DNA from: Sandaracinaceae bacterium
Lineage (GTDB): Bacteria > Myxococcota_A > Polyangia > Polyangiales > Houyiibacteriaceae
Assembly: GCA_020633075.1 (NCBI GenBank)
Contig: JACKEI010000002.1
Span: 124,001-188,000, forward strand
DNA length: 64,000 nucleotides
Reading direction: 5' to 3'
The notes under the pieces: generated by a model
Told to the model about the DNA's origin: nothing
The model's input: the letters and a program-made list of their open reading frames with translations, nothing else
Databases searched by the model: none
Position numbers and translations under genes: made by a program
In this document: one piece after another, positions 1 to 10,000 of the stretch
Numbering within the stretch: position 1 is the stretch's first letter
Layout: every line of letters begins with the position of its first letter

Positions 1-575
1 ACCTTGACGCGTTCACCGTGCAGAACGTCTACGAAGCGGCGTATGGGGCTCCGCCGCCGGCGGAGACCATCGTCCTCATTCACGTCGGCGCCTCGCTCAC
101 GACGGTGAACATCCTCGCCGACGGGACCACAGCGTTCACCCGCGACATCGCCAACGGCGGGAACGCCATCACGGAGGAGATTCAGCGACAGCTGGGCATC
201 AGCCGCGAAGAGGCGGAGGCCTACAAGTGCGGTGGCGATGGACGCGGGATCGTGCCCCAGGAGGTCCCGACGATCATCAATCAGTCCGTCGAGCAGCTGG
301 CCGGCGAGATCCAGCGGTCGTTGGACTTCTACCTGGCGACCAGCGGTGATCGGGAGATCACCAACATCTTCTGCTCGGGCGGAACCGCGAACATCCGCGC
401 GCTGCTGGACGCGCTGGCGCGCCGCTCCCGCGCCCGCGTCGCGCTGCTGGACCCGCTCTTGGTGGCCCAACCGGGCGGCAAGCTCATCGACCCGGTGGCG
501 TTGCAGGGGCGCACGGCGCAGGCGGTCGTCGCCATGGGGCTCGCGCTGCGCAAGGAACGGGAGCGCTCGTCATGA
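1..575 (+). CDS. pilM: Type IV pilus assembly protein PilM, C-terminal part (start lies outside the window)
   Basis: This is the last ~190 residues of PilM, the actin-like cytoplasmic protein that binds the N-terminal tail of PilN and links the type IV pilus motor to the inner-membrane alignment complex. The frame is open to base 3 and the first residues (LDAFTVQNVYEAAYG) match the interior of the PilM fold, so the in-frame GTG at 18 is not the real start. The segment IVLIHVGASLTTVNIL is the second actin-like phosphate-binding strand, followed by a FTRDIANGG turn and a late CSGGTANI adenosine-type loop. The stop overlaps the pilN start (ATGA), so the two are translationally coupled. Identity rests on the motifs and on pilNOPQ following directly. 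Confidence 0.93.
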   Translation, partial: LDAFTVQNVYEAAYGAPPPAETIVLIHVGASLTTVNILADGTTAFTRDIANGGNAITEEIQRQLGISREEAEAYKCGGDGRGIVPQEVPTIINQSVEQLAGEIQRSLDFYLATSGDREITNIFCSGGTANIRALLDALARRSRARVALLDPLLVAQPGGKLIDPVALQGRTAQAVVAMGLALRKERERSS

Positions 576-1213
576 TTCGTATCAACCTCCTCCCGAAGAC
601 CAAGAAGCAGGCCCAGGCGCAGTCCTCTGGCGGCGGGCCGCTCTGGGCGGGCATCTACCTGCTGGCCGCGTTCGTCTGGGGGATCGGGCTGGCGCTGCTC
701 TTCTTCCAGAAGCAGGGTGAGCTAGAGGGAATCCAACGCAACAACCGCCAGCTCGACGTGGAGATCGCGGACCTGCAGCAGCGCACCTCGCGCCTGGAGG
801 AGCTGCAGGCCCAGCTGGCTCGCAGCCGCGGTCTCGAAGAAGTGGTCGCCGAGCTGAACCGAGCCCGCACGGGGCCGCTGCGCGTGATGATGGAGCTGTC
901 TCAGGTGCTCAGCGTTCCCGGCGGACCGACGATCGACGCCGAGGCCCTCGAGCGTCAACGCCAGATCAACCCGTACGCCGGCTTCCGCGAAGGCTGGGAC
1001 GTGCGGCGGCTCTGGCTGACGCAGTTCTCCGAGGAAAACCGAGAGTGTCGGATTCATGGCGAGGCACGCACCAACGAAGACGTCGCCGAGTTCTTGCGCA
1101 GACTGTCTCTCTCGGAGCTCTTCACCGAGGTCGTGCTCACGCGAACGCAGGGTGCCGAATCCAGGTCGGACGATGTCATCAGGTTCGAATTGAATTGCCG
1201 GGTGAGGTACTGA
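572..1213 (+). CDS. pilN: Type IV pilus assembly protein PilN
   Basis: PilN is a bitopic inner-membrane protein whose short cytoplasmic tail binds PilM and whose periplasmic ferredoxin-like domain pairs with PilO. The 213-residue protein starts with the family signature MIRINLLP, has one membrane segment at about residues 28-48 (GIYLLAAFVWGIGLALLFF), a coiled-coil stretch at about 50-105 rich in Glu, Leu and Gln, and a C-terminal domain at about 110-213. Length and layout are usual for PilN. The start overlaps the pilM stop by four bases and pilO begins one base after its stop, so it sits inside a coupled pilMNOPQ operon. Confidence 0.94.
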   Translation: MIRINLLPKTKKQAQAQSSGGGPLWAGIYLLAAFVWGIGLALLFFQKQGELEGIQRNNRQLDVEIADLQQRTSRLEELQAQLARSRGLEEVVAELNRARTGPLRVMMELSQVLSVPGGPTIDAEALERQRQINPYAGFREGWDVRRLWLTQFSEENRECRIHGEARTNEDVAEFLRRLSLSELFTEVVLTRTQGAESRSDDVIRFELNCRVRY

Positions 1214-1214
1214 G

Positions 1215-1826
1215 ATGGCAACCGCAAAACAGAGCGCATCGTTCGCGAATGTGCCGATGGCTGGCAAGATCGGGATCCTGTTCGCCATCCTCGGGCTCGT
1301 CTCGGCTCTCTACTTCTTCGTCTTGCACCAGCCGATCAGCGACGAGATCGACGCGGCGAACCGTGCGCATACCCAGAAGACGCAGGAGCGTGACACAGCC
1401 CTCCGGCGTCAGCAGGAATTCGTCCAGATCCAGCAGGAACTCGCGGCTCGCGAGGCGGTCGATATCCGTAGCCGTCGCGTGCTGCCAGCCCAGGCCGAGA
1501 TGGCGGCCTTCCTAGAGGAGATCAACCGGGCGACCGAGCTGTGCGGCATTCGGATGGTCCACGTCGAACCCGGCGTAGAGGAGCCAGGAGAGTTCTACAC
1601 CAGCATCCCGGTGTCACTTCGCTTGACCGGCACACACCACCAGCTCGCGCGCTTCTTCCACAGCGTTTCGCGTCTGGATCGCGCCGTGAGCATGGAGAAC
1701 ATCTCGCTGAATCACACTGACGCTGATTCGCAGAATCTCACCATCGCCGTGCGAGCGATTACCTACAAACGACCTGAAGCCGAAGAGGCGCCCGGCGGCG
1801 CACCTCCGGCGGGAGCCGGGACATGA
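1215..1826 (+). CDS. pilO: Type IV pilus assembly protein PilO
   Basis: PilO is the partner of PilN in the inner-membrane alignment subcomplex of the type IV pilus machine. The 203-residue protein has a short basic N-terminus, a single membrane segment at about residues 17-37 (KIGILFAILGLVSALYFFVLH), a coiled coil at about 40-90 rich in Gln, Arg and Glu, and a periplasmic ferredoxin-like domain (about 95-185) with the typical IPVSLRLTGTHHQLARFF strand-helix element. It ends in a low-complexity Gly/Ala/Pro tail. It lies between pilN and pilP and overlaps pilP by four bases. Confidence 0.94.
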   Translation: MATAKQSASFANVPMAGKIGILFAILGLVSALYFFVLHQPISDEIDAANRAHTQKTQERDTALRRQQEFVQIQQELAAREAVDIRSRRVLPAQAEMAAFLEEINRATELCGIRMVHVEPGVEEPGEFYTSIPVSLRLTGTHHQLARFFHSVSRLDRAVSMENISLNHTDADSQNLTIAVRAITYKRPEAEEAPGGAPPAGAGT

Positions 1827-2521
1827 GCAGCGCGACCTACCGTGGCTCGCTGACCGTGGGAGCCCTCATCGCCAGTGTGTTGCTGAGCGCCGCTGGCTGC
1901 GACGACCCCATTCAAGCCGGCGCCGGGCGTCCAACTCCGGCTCCGGGCGTCGCCGTGCCCAACCCCGGTGCCGCACCTCCTCCGCCCGCCGGGGAGCCCG
2001 TCGACGAGGCGGTGACGCCCGACGCGGGGACGCCCCCGCGCGTCTACGCCGACGAGGAGTTCGTCGAGATCGACATTCAGCAGCGCGATCCGTTCCGTCG
2101 CTTCGACATCGAAGTGGTGGCGATGCCCACCGTGCAGAGCATCATGTCCGACACAAGCATCGACGAGATGCGCATCCTCGGCATCGTGACCGGGGGCTCG
2201 GGCGCGCGCGCCATGATCGCGGATCGCGGCGGCGTTGGTCACACCGTTCGGGCGCGGCAGTACATCGGTCGCCCCGAGACCGTTCAGGTCGGCGGGGCGG
2301 ATGGCATCGCGATCCCGCTGGTGTGGCGCGTGGACCGCATCCGCACGAACGAGGTGATCCTCACCCGTGAGAACCCGTCCGCTCCCGACCAGCCGCCTCT
2401 CACGCGCACGCTGACGCTGCGCGGCGAGGACCAGATGCTGCTCATGAACCTCGGTAGCGTCGCACCCATCGAGGGTGAGACCGCCACGCCCGTCATCCCG
2501 AGCATTCCGAGTGGCGGGTGA
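1823..2521 (+). CDS. pilP: Type IV pilus lipoprotein PilP
   Basis: PilP is an inner-membrane-anchored lipoprotein that ties PilN/PilO to the outer-membrane secretin PilQ. A signal peptide ends in a lipobox at residues ~23-26 (LSAAGC), followed by a Pro/Gly/Ala-rich linker to about residue 70. The C-terminal HR-like beta domain carries the family pattern QQRDPFRRF and later ILGIVTGGSGARAMI, with a conserved beta-sandwich to about residue 200. The 232-residue length is somewhat above typical because of the linker and a short Pro-rich tail. It overlaps pilO (ATGA) and is followed after 119 bases by pilQ. Confidence 0.92.
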   Translation: MSSATYRGSLTVGALIASVLLSAAGCDDPIQAGAGRPTPAPGVAVPNPGAAPPPPAGEPVDEAVTPDAGTPPRVYADEEFVEIDIQQRDPFRRFDIEVVAMPTVQSIMSDTSIDEMRILGIVTGGSGARAMIADRGGVGHTVRARQYIGRPETVQVGGADGIAIPLVWRVDRIRTNEVILTRENPSAPDQPPLTRTLTLRGEDQMLLMNLGSVAPIEGETATPVIPSIPSGG

Positions 2522-2640
2522 CGAGCACTCTCTGCCAAAGAGCGACGCTCCACCGATACGAACAATTTTGTTTCGCCTGTTTTTTGCGATGAGTGGCCAA
2601 CTCGTTAGAAGCTCACGCTACTCACCTCAGGAGTCCTGAT

Positions 2641-4554
2641 ATGCGCGCCCTCTCCGCGACCCTTTTTGCAGTGATGTTGCCCGCGATGTGGGTCGACACC
2701 GTGTCCGCCGACGTTGCCCCCGCAGCGACGGATCCGGCAGTCGCCGGCGGCGCGAACGGCGAGGGGAGTACGCTCTCCGGTGTCACCGTCGAAACCCGGG
2801 ACGGACGCGACCGTGTCATCCTGCAGTTCGACCGTGCGTCGGCCTTCCGTGTGGTCCAGCGTGGCGGTGAGAACGTGCTCGAGGTGCGCGGCGCCGTGCT
2901 CGACCCGACGGTCTCGCACCAGACGCTAGGCAGCTCGGACGGGCTCGTTCGCCGGGTGCGCGTGGAGCAGACCGGCGACACCGTGCTCGTGCGCGTCGTG
3001 CGCGGCCCCGGGGTGACCGGCACGGCCGTGCGCGCTGGCAACCGCATCCTCTGGGTGTTCTCGGGCGACCCCGCGATGCAGGCCCGCCCTCGCGCTCGCA
3101 CCGTTGCCCGAGAGCGTGACTTCCGCGAGAGCGAAGACGTCGCCCGGCTGGCCGGCGACGTGGAGGATGACGTCAGCATCGCCGAGACGGACGAGGCCGC
3201 CGCGTTCCTGACCGACGTGCCCCTCCAGGTCGCTGGCGCCCGTCGGCGTGGGTACTCCGGTCGCCGCATCGACCTCGACGTGCTGGACGCTGACATCCAC
3301 AACATCCTCCGCCTCTTGGCCGAGGTCGGTGGCGTCAACATCATCGCGGCCGACAACGTCACCGGCCAGATCACCCTCCGCTTGCTGAACGTGCCCTGGG
3401 ACCAGGCCCTCGACGTGATCCTGCAGGCCAAGGGTCTCGGCATGGTGCGGCGTGGAAACCTGATCCGCGTCGCCCCTCTCTCGCAGCTGCAAGCCGAGCG
3501 AGAGGCCGCCATCGCCCGGCAGCGCCAGACGATCGAGCTCGCGCCCATCGAGACGCGGCTCGTGCCGGTCAGCTACGCGACCGCGTCGGAGGTCGCCCCC
3601 CGCGTCAGCGACTTGCTCAGCGAGCGAGGGTCCGTGTCCGTGGACGACCGCACCAACATGATGATCGTGCGCGACATCGAGGAGAACCTCGACGCCGTGG
3701 AGGAGCTCATTCGTTCGCTGGACACGCAGACGCCCCAGGTGCTCATCGAGGCGCGCATCGTCGAGGCGAGCAGCCAGTACTCCCGCGACGTCGGCATTCA
3801 GTGGGGCGGCGACGTGTCCATGAGCAGCTCGACGGGCAACCCCACGGGGCTGGTCTTCCCGAGCAACGTCGGTATCGCGGGTGGCGCCACGGACGCGGCG
3901 GGTACGCCGACCGCTGGTCTGTCGCCGTTCTCCAACACCTTCGCAACGCCCAACTACGTGGTGAACCTGCCCGCCGCCGTCGGCACCGGGGCCGGTGGCG
4001 CGCTGGGCATGACGCTCGGCAGCGTCGGCGGCAACTTCAACCTCAACGTGCGCCTCAGCGCTGCCGAGGCCCGCGGTACGGTGCGCATCATCAGCTCGCC
4101 GCGCATCCTGACCCTCGACAACCACGAGGCGACCATCGCACAGGGCACGTTGATTCCCTACTCGGTGGTCAGCGCGCAGGGCGTCAACACGGCCTTCCAG
4201 GAGGCCAAGCTGGAGCTCAACGTGCGGCCGCACGTCACGGCCGACGGGTCTGTCTCCATGCACGTCCGCGTCACCCGCGACGAGCCGGACTTCAGCCGCA
4301 CCAGCGTTCGCGGTGACCCCACCATCCTCAAGCGCGAGGCCGAGACCGACCTCCTCATCCCGGATGGTCACACCGCGGTCATCGGCGGAATCTACACCCG
4401 GACGACCAGCCGTAGCATCCGGCAGGTGCCCTTCTTCGGAGACATCCCGGTCCTCGGCGTGCTCTTCCAGAACCGCCAGGTCCGCGACGACCGCAACGAG
4501 CTGCTCATCTTCATCACCCCGCGCATCGTGAACCGCGCGGAGTCGATGCCGTAG
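2641..4554 (+). CDS. pilQ: Type IV pilus secretin PilQ
   Basis: PilQ forms the outer-membrane channel through which the type IV pilus passes. I chose the ATG at 2641 because it follows a CAGGAG ribosome site and opens a clean signal peptide (MRALSATLFAVMLPAMW... to about residue 25); an upstream GTG at 2593 would spoil it. Domains of the 637-residue protein: one AMIN domain at about 45-140 for peptidoglycan binding, an STN/secretin N0 domain at about 210-270, a secretin N1 (NolW) domain at about 290-365, and the secretin barrel at about 375-630. The barrel ends in the signature VPFFGDIPVLGVLF and NELLIFITPRIV. Only one AMIN copy is visible. A strong hairpin follows the gene. Confidence 0.95.
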   Translation: MRALSATLFAVMLPAMWVDTVSADVAPAATDPAVAGGANGEGSTLSGVTVETRDGRDRVILQFDRASAFRVVQRGGENVLEVRGAVLDPTVSHQTLGSSDGLVRRVRVEQTGDTVLVRVVRGPGVTGTAVRAGNRILWVFSGDPAMQARPRARTVARERDFRESEDVARLAGDVEDDVSIAETDEAAAFLTDVPLQVAGARRRGYSGRRIDLDVLDADIHNILRLLAEVGGVNIIAADNVTGQITLRLLNVPWDQALDVILQAKGLGMVRRGNLIRVAPLSQLQAEREAAIARQRQTIELAPIETRLVPVSYATASEVAPRVSDLLSERGSVSVDDRTNMMIVRDIEENLDAVEELIRSLDTQTPQVLIEARIVEASSQYSRDVGIQWGGDVSMSSSTGNPTGLVFPSNVGIAGGATDAAGTPTAGLSPFSNTFATPNYVVNLPAAVGTGAGGALGMTLGSVGGNFNLNVRLSAAEARGTVRIISSPRILTLDNHEATIAQGTLIPYSVVSAQGVNTAFQEAKLELNVRPHVTADGSVSMHVRVTRDEPDFSRTSVRGDPTILKREAETDLLIPDGHTAVIGGIYTRTTSRSIRQVPFFGDIPVLGVLFQNRQVRDDRNELLIFITPRIVNRAESMP

Positions 4555-4590
4555 CCGGGCGCTTCGGACCCGCGCACCTGTCCCGACCAG

Positions 4591-4616
4591 AGGGCGACTT
4601 CGCGAGAGGTCGCCCT
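4591..4616 (+). terminator. Intrinsic terminator after pilQ
   Basis: A perfect 8-bp stem (AGGGCGAC at 4591-4598 with GTCGCCCT at 4609-4616) encloses a 10-base loop and is followed by the T-rich tract TCTCGTT. It lies 36 bases after the pilQ stop and before the aroK-aroB promoter. Confidence 0.6.
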
Positions 4617-4660
4617 TCTCGTTGGTGCGCCTCCGCCATGCCGCAGACGGCGTCGTCTGC

Positions 4661-4666
4661 TACGGA
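4661..4666 (+). promoter_or_regulatory. Possible start-proximal -10 box of aroK-aroB
   Basis: TACGGA, preceded by an extended TGC, ends six bases before the ATG at 4673. If used, the mRNA would be leaderless. The overlapping GGAG could instead act as a weak ribosome site, so this case is ambiguous. Confidence 0.35.
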
Positions 4667-4672
4667 GCAGGC

Positions 4673-6253
4673 ATGCGTACGATCTATCTCTCGGGCCCCA
4701 TGGGTGCCGGCAAGAGCACTGTCGCCGTAGCGCTCGGACGGCGCCTCCAGCGTCCCGTCATCGACCTCGACCAACGCATCGAAGCGCAGGCGGGCATGTC
4801 GATCGCTCGCATCTTCGCGGAGCGGGGCGAGGGTGCCTTTCGCGGTCTGGAGGCGGAGCTCGCGCGCGCCACGATCACCGAAGGGGCGGTCGTGGCGCTG
4901 GGGGGTGGCGCGCTGACCAACGACGCGCTGCGGCACGACCTGCTCGAAGCTGGGCTAGTGGTGACGCTGCGGGCCGACCCGGAGGTGCTCCTGCAGCGCA
5001 TCGGGGATGGCGGCGGTCGTCCCCTGCTAGCAGGCCTCGAGGTGGCGCAGCGGCGCGCTCGCCTGCTAGCCCTGCTCGAGGCGCGCGCTTGCGCCTACGC
5101 GGAGTGCCACGCGGAGGTGGACACCGGGGACACGAGCGTCGACGAGGCGGTGGAGCAGATCGCGACCCTTGCCAGCGACGTCCGCGTGGTGGTCCCGCTC
5201 GGCCTGCGGACCTACCGCGTGGAGATCGGCCGCGGTGTCCGGGCCCGCGTCGCGGAGCGCGCACGTGCCGCCGCCAAAGGGGACGTCGTCCTCGTGCATG
5301 ACGTCGCGGCGGACAACCCGCGGCCCTGGCCCCGAGACGTGGCGGAGCGCCTCACGCAGGCGGGTCGGCGCTGCGTGTCCGTGCGGCTCGAAGACGGCGA
5401 GCGCCATAAGCACGTCGGATCCGTCGAGACCATCTGGGATGCAGCGCTCGACGCGGGCGTCGACCGACACGCGCTGGTGCTCGGCGTCGGTGGCGGGGTC
5501 GTCGGAGATCTCACGGGGTTCGCCGCGTCCACGCTCCTGCGCGGCGTCGCGCTGGGCCAGGTGCCCACCACGCTCCTGTCGATGGTCGACAGCTCCGTGG
5601 GCGGGAAGACCGGCTTCAATCGGCCGCGCGGAAAGAACCTGGTGGGCACGTTCTATCAGCCGAGCTTCGTCCTCTGCGACGTGGAGACGCTCTCCACGCT
5701 CGAGGATGCGGAGCGGGTCTCGGGTCTGGCCGAGGTGGTCAAGAGCGCCTGGCTGGACGGCGAGGACGCGGTTGCGCGGCTCGAAGCGGACGCGGCGGCG
5801 CTCCGTGCCGGAGAGGAGGGCGCCACCATCCGCGCCATCGAGATGAGCGTGCGCCTCAAGGCCCGCATCGTCCGGCAGGACGAGCGCGAAGGGGGTAAGC
5901 GGATGTGGCTGAACCTTGGGCACACGGTGGGACACGGCCTCGAGGCGGCCCACCACTATGTGGGCCTGCGCCACGGTGAGGCGGTCGCGCTGGGCATGAT
6001 CGCGGCGTTGCGGGTTGGCGTGGCCCAGGGACGCACCGAGGCCGACAGCGTGGCCCGCCTGACCCAGCTGCTCCACGCCCTGGGCCTTCCAGTCGACCTC
6101 GACGAGCGGCTGAGCGAGGAAGCGTTGGACTTCATCGAGTCGGACAAGAAGAAGTCGGGCAGCTCCGTGCGCTTCGTGGTCCCAGGGCGTCCGGGGGACA
6201 CCTGCGTGCTGCCCCTCTCCCTCGGCGCTATCAAGACCGCGGTTCGCGGGTAG
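4673..6253 (+). CDS. aroKB: Bifunctional shikimate kinase / 3-dehydroquinate synthase (AroK-AroB fusion)
   Basis: Two shikimate-pathway enzymes are fused in one 526-residue chain. Residues 1-~170 are shikimate kinase: Walker A GPMGAGKS, the DLDQRIE substrate-binding stretch, GEGAFRGLE and the ALGGGAL loop. Residues ~175-526 are 3-dehydroquinate synthase, an NAD- and metal-dependent cyclase: GGGVVGDLTGFAAST, VDSSVGGKTGFN, GLAEVVKSAWL and the metal-ligand helix LGHTVGHGLEAAHH. The ATG at 4673 opens the kinase strand MRTIYLSGP; an upstream GTG at 4622 would add a non-homologous tail. Proteobacteria often place separate aroK and aroB after pilQ; here the two are one gene in the same place. No interruption is visible. 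Confidence 0.95.
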   Translation: MRTIYLSGPMGAGKSTVAVALGRRLQRPVIDLDQRIEAQAGMSIARIFAERGEGAFRGLEAELARATITEGAVVALGGGALTNDALRHDLLEAGLVVTLRADPEVLLQRIGDGGGRPLLAGLEVAQRRARLLALLEARACAYAECHAEVDTGDTSVDEAVEQIATLASDVRVVVPLGLRTYRVEIGRGVRARVAERARAAAKGDVVLVHDVAADNPRPWPRDVAERLTQAGRRCVSVRLEDGERHKHVGSVETIWDAALDAGVDRHALVLGVGGGVVGDLTGFAASTLLRGVALGQVPTTLLSMVDSSVGGKTGFNRPRGKNLVGTFYQPSFVLCDVETLSTLEDAERVSGLAEVVKSAWLDGEDAVARLEADAAALRAGEEGATIRAIEMSVRLKARIVRQDEREGGKRMWLNLGHTVGHGLEAAHHYVGLRHGEAVALGMIAALRVGVAQGRTEADSVARLTQLLHALGLPVDLDERLSEEALDFIESDKKKSGSSVRFVVPGRPGDTCVLPLSLGAIKTAVRG

Positions 6254-6256
6254 GCG

Positions 6257-6312
6257 GGCGTTGGCAAGAAGCCCAAGCACGCGACCTCCGTGTCGCTTTC
6301 TTGGGCAACGCC
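6257..6312 (+). terminator. Large imperfect hairpin after aroK-aroB
   Basis: Nested inverted repeats follow the aroK-aroB stop: GGCGTTG (6257-6263) with CAACGCC (6306-6312), GCCCAAG (6271-6277) with CTTGGGC (6300-6306), and an inner GCGAC/GTCGC (6281-6285/6292-6296). The left arm carries a 7-base bulge. There is no long T-run, so termination is an inference. Confidence 0.4.
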
Positions 6313-6323
6313 GACCCAGCGCG

Positions 6324-6329
6324 TATGCT
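6324..6329 (+). promoter_or_regulatory. -10 box of the lipoprotein gene at 6363
   Basis: TATGCT matches four of six TATAAT positions and lies 33 bases before the ATG, leaving room for the GAGGA ribosome site at 6354-6358. I saw no clear -35 element. Confidence 0.35.
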
Positions 6330-6362
6330 GAGGGGCAGTCGACTCGACTACGCGAGGAATTC

Positions 6363-6998
6363 ATGCGCCACTTTCTGCTCACCTCACTCCTATTCTCGGC
6401 CCTCGTCGCGACAGGCTGCGCCGACGACGGCTCGTCTCTCTTCGTCGTTGGCGTTGCGGGTCTGACCGATGACTGCTTGGTCGAAACGGGGAACCTGATC
6501 CTGAGCGGGGCGGTGGACGTCACGGCGACCGACAGCCTGACCATCTACCCGGTGTTCGCGTCTCAGCTGCGCGACCGGGTGTCCGCGAACGCCGCGAACC
6601 CATCCGACATGCATGTGCGCTGGGTGGACGTGCGCCTCTCGGATCTGGGCGGCAACCCTCTCGCGCTCGGCCTGCCCAACCCCTTCCGGGTCCCCACGAG
6701 CGTCTTCATCATGGGGTTCACCGGCACGGGCAACCCCAACACCGCGGCCGGCGCGGTGCAGGTGCTACCGCCCGGCTACCCGGCCGCCGTGGCCGCCGCG
6801 TCGGGTGGTCCGGTGCTGGCCGAGCTGCGTCCTATCGGCATCACCAACGGCGGCATTCACGTCGAGGGCAACTACGACTTTCAGTACCAGCTGCAGGTCT
6901 GTTCTGGCTGCCTGACGCGTTGCGCCATTGGCGACGAGACAGAGGTCGTTCCGTGCACTCCAGGTGAGAACGAGATCACCATCATCGCCTGCCCGTGA
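6363..6998 (+). CDS. Predicted lipoprotein of unknown function
   Basis: This 211-residue protein begins with a lipoprotein signal peptide (MRHFLLTSLLFSALVATGC) whose lipobox ATGC puts the acylated Cys at residue 19, so it should be anchored to a membrane facing the periplasm or outside. I chose the ATG at 6363 because it follows GAGGA and opens the signal peptide. The mature part has no family I recognise. It looks like a beta-rich domain and ends in a Cys cluster (CSGCLTRC, then two further Cys) that could form disulfides. It runs convergently into the large TPR gene with only four bases between the two stops. Confidence 0.7.
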   Translation: MRHFLLTSLLFSALVATGCADDGSSLFVVGVAGLTDDCLVETGNLILSGAVDVTATDSLTIYPVFASQLRDRVSANAANPSDMHVRWVDVRLSDLGGNPLALGLPNPFRVPTSVFIMGFTGTGNPNTAAGAVQVLPPGYPAAVAAASGGPVLAELRPIGITNGGIHVEGNYDFQYQLQVCSGCLTRCAIGDETEVVPCTPGENEITIIACP

Positions 6999-7002
6999 GC
7001 CC

Positions 7003-10000
7003 TCAGCGAAGCTGGAGCGCGTAGTCCACGAGAGCCGTGAAGCCGTCTGAGTTCGCGAGCGCCTGGCGGAAGCGCTCCTCCGGCGGCAGCTCCGTGATTC
7101 CAACCAGCGCGGGGTCATCCGCGAAGAGGCCTGCCACGGCCGCAGTTGGCTGCCCGCAGGAGATGAGGCCGACCAGGGCGGCACGCGCTTGTGTGAGCGC
7201 GAGCAGCTCGTCGAAGTCGAGCATCTGCTCTTGCAGAGCGTGGCGGATGTCCGCCTGATCGCGGGAGGCGATGGTGTGCCAGAGGTCCGCCGCGAGCGAC
7301 GCCGTGTCGGGGTCGATCGAGCGTCCCGGGTCATGCGGCCCGAACGCCCCCTGAATCGCCGCCATCAGGGTTCGCCCCTCTTCGGGCGTGCGACTGGACA
7401 GCAGGATGCTCTCGGGTCGCGCCAGGTGCATGGCGCGCGCGAGGCGGAACACCAGCCGCGCTGGCGAGTCGTCCAGGGTGCACACGAGGACACTCGGCGG
7501 GTGGGTCGGCGCCACCCTCACCGTGCCGGCCGTCGGGTCGCAGGCGTACACCGCCACGTCGTGAGAGCGCGTCCGGGCGAGCGCCTCACGGACCGCGAGC
7601 GCCAGCGGGCGGTTGCCGATGCCACTCACGCGGCGACCATCCGCAGCGCCATGCTGCCGCAACGTCTTCCGGAAGACCGGCAGCGCACAGTGCCAGACCG
7701 CCGAGAGCACGCCGAAGTCCAGCTCTCGGGGTCCGCGGCGTACCGCGTCGATCACGCCGTGGTCGGGCGCAGGACCAATCGCGTGCTCGACCGTCCCGTC
7801 GCGAAACCACCTCGCGATCCCGTGGCACATCGCCGCGCGCGGGTCGTCCGCGGGCAGAGCCTCGAGCGAGGCGAGAGTCGGCGCGGCCAGCTCGTTGTCT
7901 GGTGACGTTGCGGCGGAGGACCCGGGGGACTCCCCGCATTCGGCGACGGGCGCAGTCTCGCCGACCACTCCAGTGACGGTCCCCTCCCTCTCTGGCGTCT
8001 CGGTCCAGGCGGTGGGTGCGTCGGGGGCGGCGCTCGGGCGACCCCAGTCCTCGGAGGCCGCAGCGGGCCCCTGCGAGCCGACGCTCGCGCTCGGGGCTGC
8101 GTCGCTCGTCCGCGTTGCCGCCACTCCGGCTGGGTCGAGCTCATCCGCGCGCACCGTGTAGGACGCGGCCTCTGCTACGCGTCCCGCGCTCCCCAGTCGC
8201 GCTGCCAAGGCGCGCAGCAGCGTCGCCGCCTGCACCTTGCCGTCGCGCTCGCGTTCGACGATCGCGAGGGCTTCCTCCGCGACCGCGACCTCCGCGTCCA
8301 GATTGTGTCGGTCTGCGCCTTCGATGGCGGCGATGATGCACAGCGACTCGATCTGGTCGGGCGCGTCCCAGCTCATCTCGATGCGGTTGCGAAGCCCCTC
8401 GATCACCAGCTCGCGCATGGCGGCCACTCGCTCTGGGAGCGTCTCCTCGACCGCGTTACCGAGGCGACGCAGCGTGGGCAGGAGCTCACTCCGGTTGGTC
8501 TGCTTGAAGGTCTTCTCGTAGAGCTCGAAGGCGCGCTCCGGCTGCTTCAGGACCTTCTCCGCCAAGCCACCCGCGCGGCGCGTGAGCTCCACGCGCCGAT
8601 CCGCGAGAGTCGCCCGCTCCGCGAGCGCGGCGAGGGCGTCCACCATGGCGCGCGAATCGGACACCAGCACCGAGAGACGCTCGATGGCGTTGAACACGAC
8701 GCCCTCGCCCGGGGCCATCGCAAAAGCCTGCGCATAGGCGGTGAGCGCCTCGTGGTTGGCGCCGGCGCTCTCCAACCAGCGGGCCTCTCGGTAGCGTAGG
8801 CCGCGCAGGCCGTGAGGTCCCATCGCCCGCGCGCACAGGTCTTCGTACATGGCCTTGGCGCGGTCCACGGCGTCGCTGGCGAGCGTCAGGCGCTCGAAGG
8901 TGACGAGCAGCTCGGGATGCGGCGGATCGATCTTCAGACCCCGTGTCGCGAGCTCGAGCGCGGTCAGTAGCTCGCCTTCGCCTTCCAGCGCGCGTACCTC
9001 GGCGGCGTAGCGATTGGTGAGCTCCTCGACGTCATCGCCCAGCTCGCGGAGCTGGACGCTCTCCCATGCGTCGACGTCGAAGCCCTCCGACCCCACTCCG
9101 GGGAGCGTCGGGCGCCGGGGAGGCTGCGGCTCCGCGACGTCTCCGGCGGCAGCGGCGGGGGGAACGCTGTCGGGGTGGACCGCGCTGACGAGCTCCAGCC
9201 ACTCGCTGCGCGCCTGCTCCGCTCGCGGTCCCGTCAGCGAGCTCTCCTCCACCGCCTGCTCGATGAAGCCGAGAGCGCGCTCGGGGTCGTTGGCCCGCTG
9301 CATGGCCGCCTGTGCCAGACACAGCAGACGGACGCGCCGCGGGCCGACACCCGTCGCGGCTTCGAGGGAGAGCGCGAGCACCGCCATGAGTCGCTGCGTC
9401 TCGCCCGTCTCGGTGTAGAGCTCCGCGAGCCGCTCCAACGAAGGAGGATCATGTGGCTCTTCGGCCAGCACGCGGAGCAGGGTGCGCGCCTCGGCCGCGG
9501 CGTTCCCCAGCTCGCGCTGGATCGCAGCCAGACGGCGCAAGGGGTCGACCCGCGCCGAAGCCTCCGTCCACGCGACGATGCGCTCCAAGGTCGCAATCTT
9601 GGAGGCCTGATCTACTCCGGACTTGGCGAGCTCCCAGCTCTGCTTCAGGAGCTCGCGCTCACCCAGCGTGTCCAGCGCCCGGAGCGCGAGCGTGCACGCC
9701 GCGTTCTCGCGCGAGAGCTTGCGCAGCACCGTGAGCGCGTCGGAGACCACCGCGGCTGTCTCCGGAGCGACACACAGCGGCAAGAGGGCTTGATCCGCGC
9801 GCTCCAGCAGCGCATCGGCGTCTCTCTCGGGGTCCTGTTCCGCAGCCCGCATGGCGCGCCGCACGCGCTCGAGCGCGACAGCCGGCCGAGGCAGGATGCG
9901 GAAGTGCGCATCGAGCAGCGCGCGGCCGAGCTCCTCGTCGCCGGCCCGATCCGCGAGCGTCAGGCACTTGTCCAGCAGCGCGGGCGTGTCTCCGAGGACC

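Noticed and set aside
2593..2640. GTG at 2593 as the pilQ start
   Set aside because: It adds 16 polar residues before a clean signal peptide, and the ATG at 2641 has a CAGGAG ribosome site.
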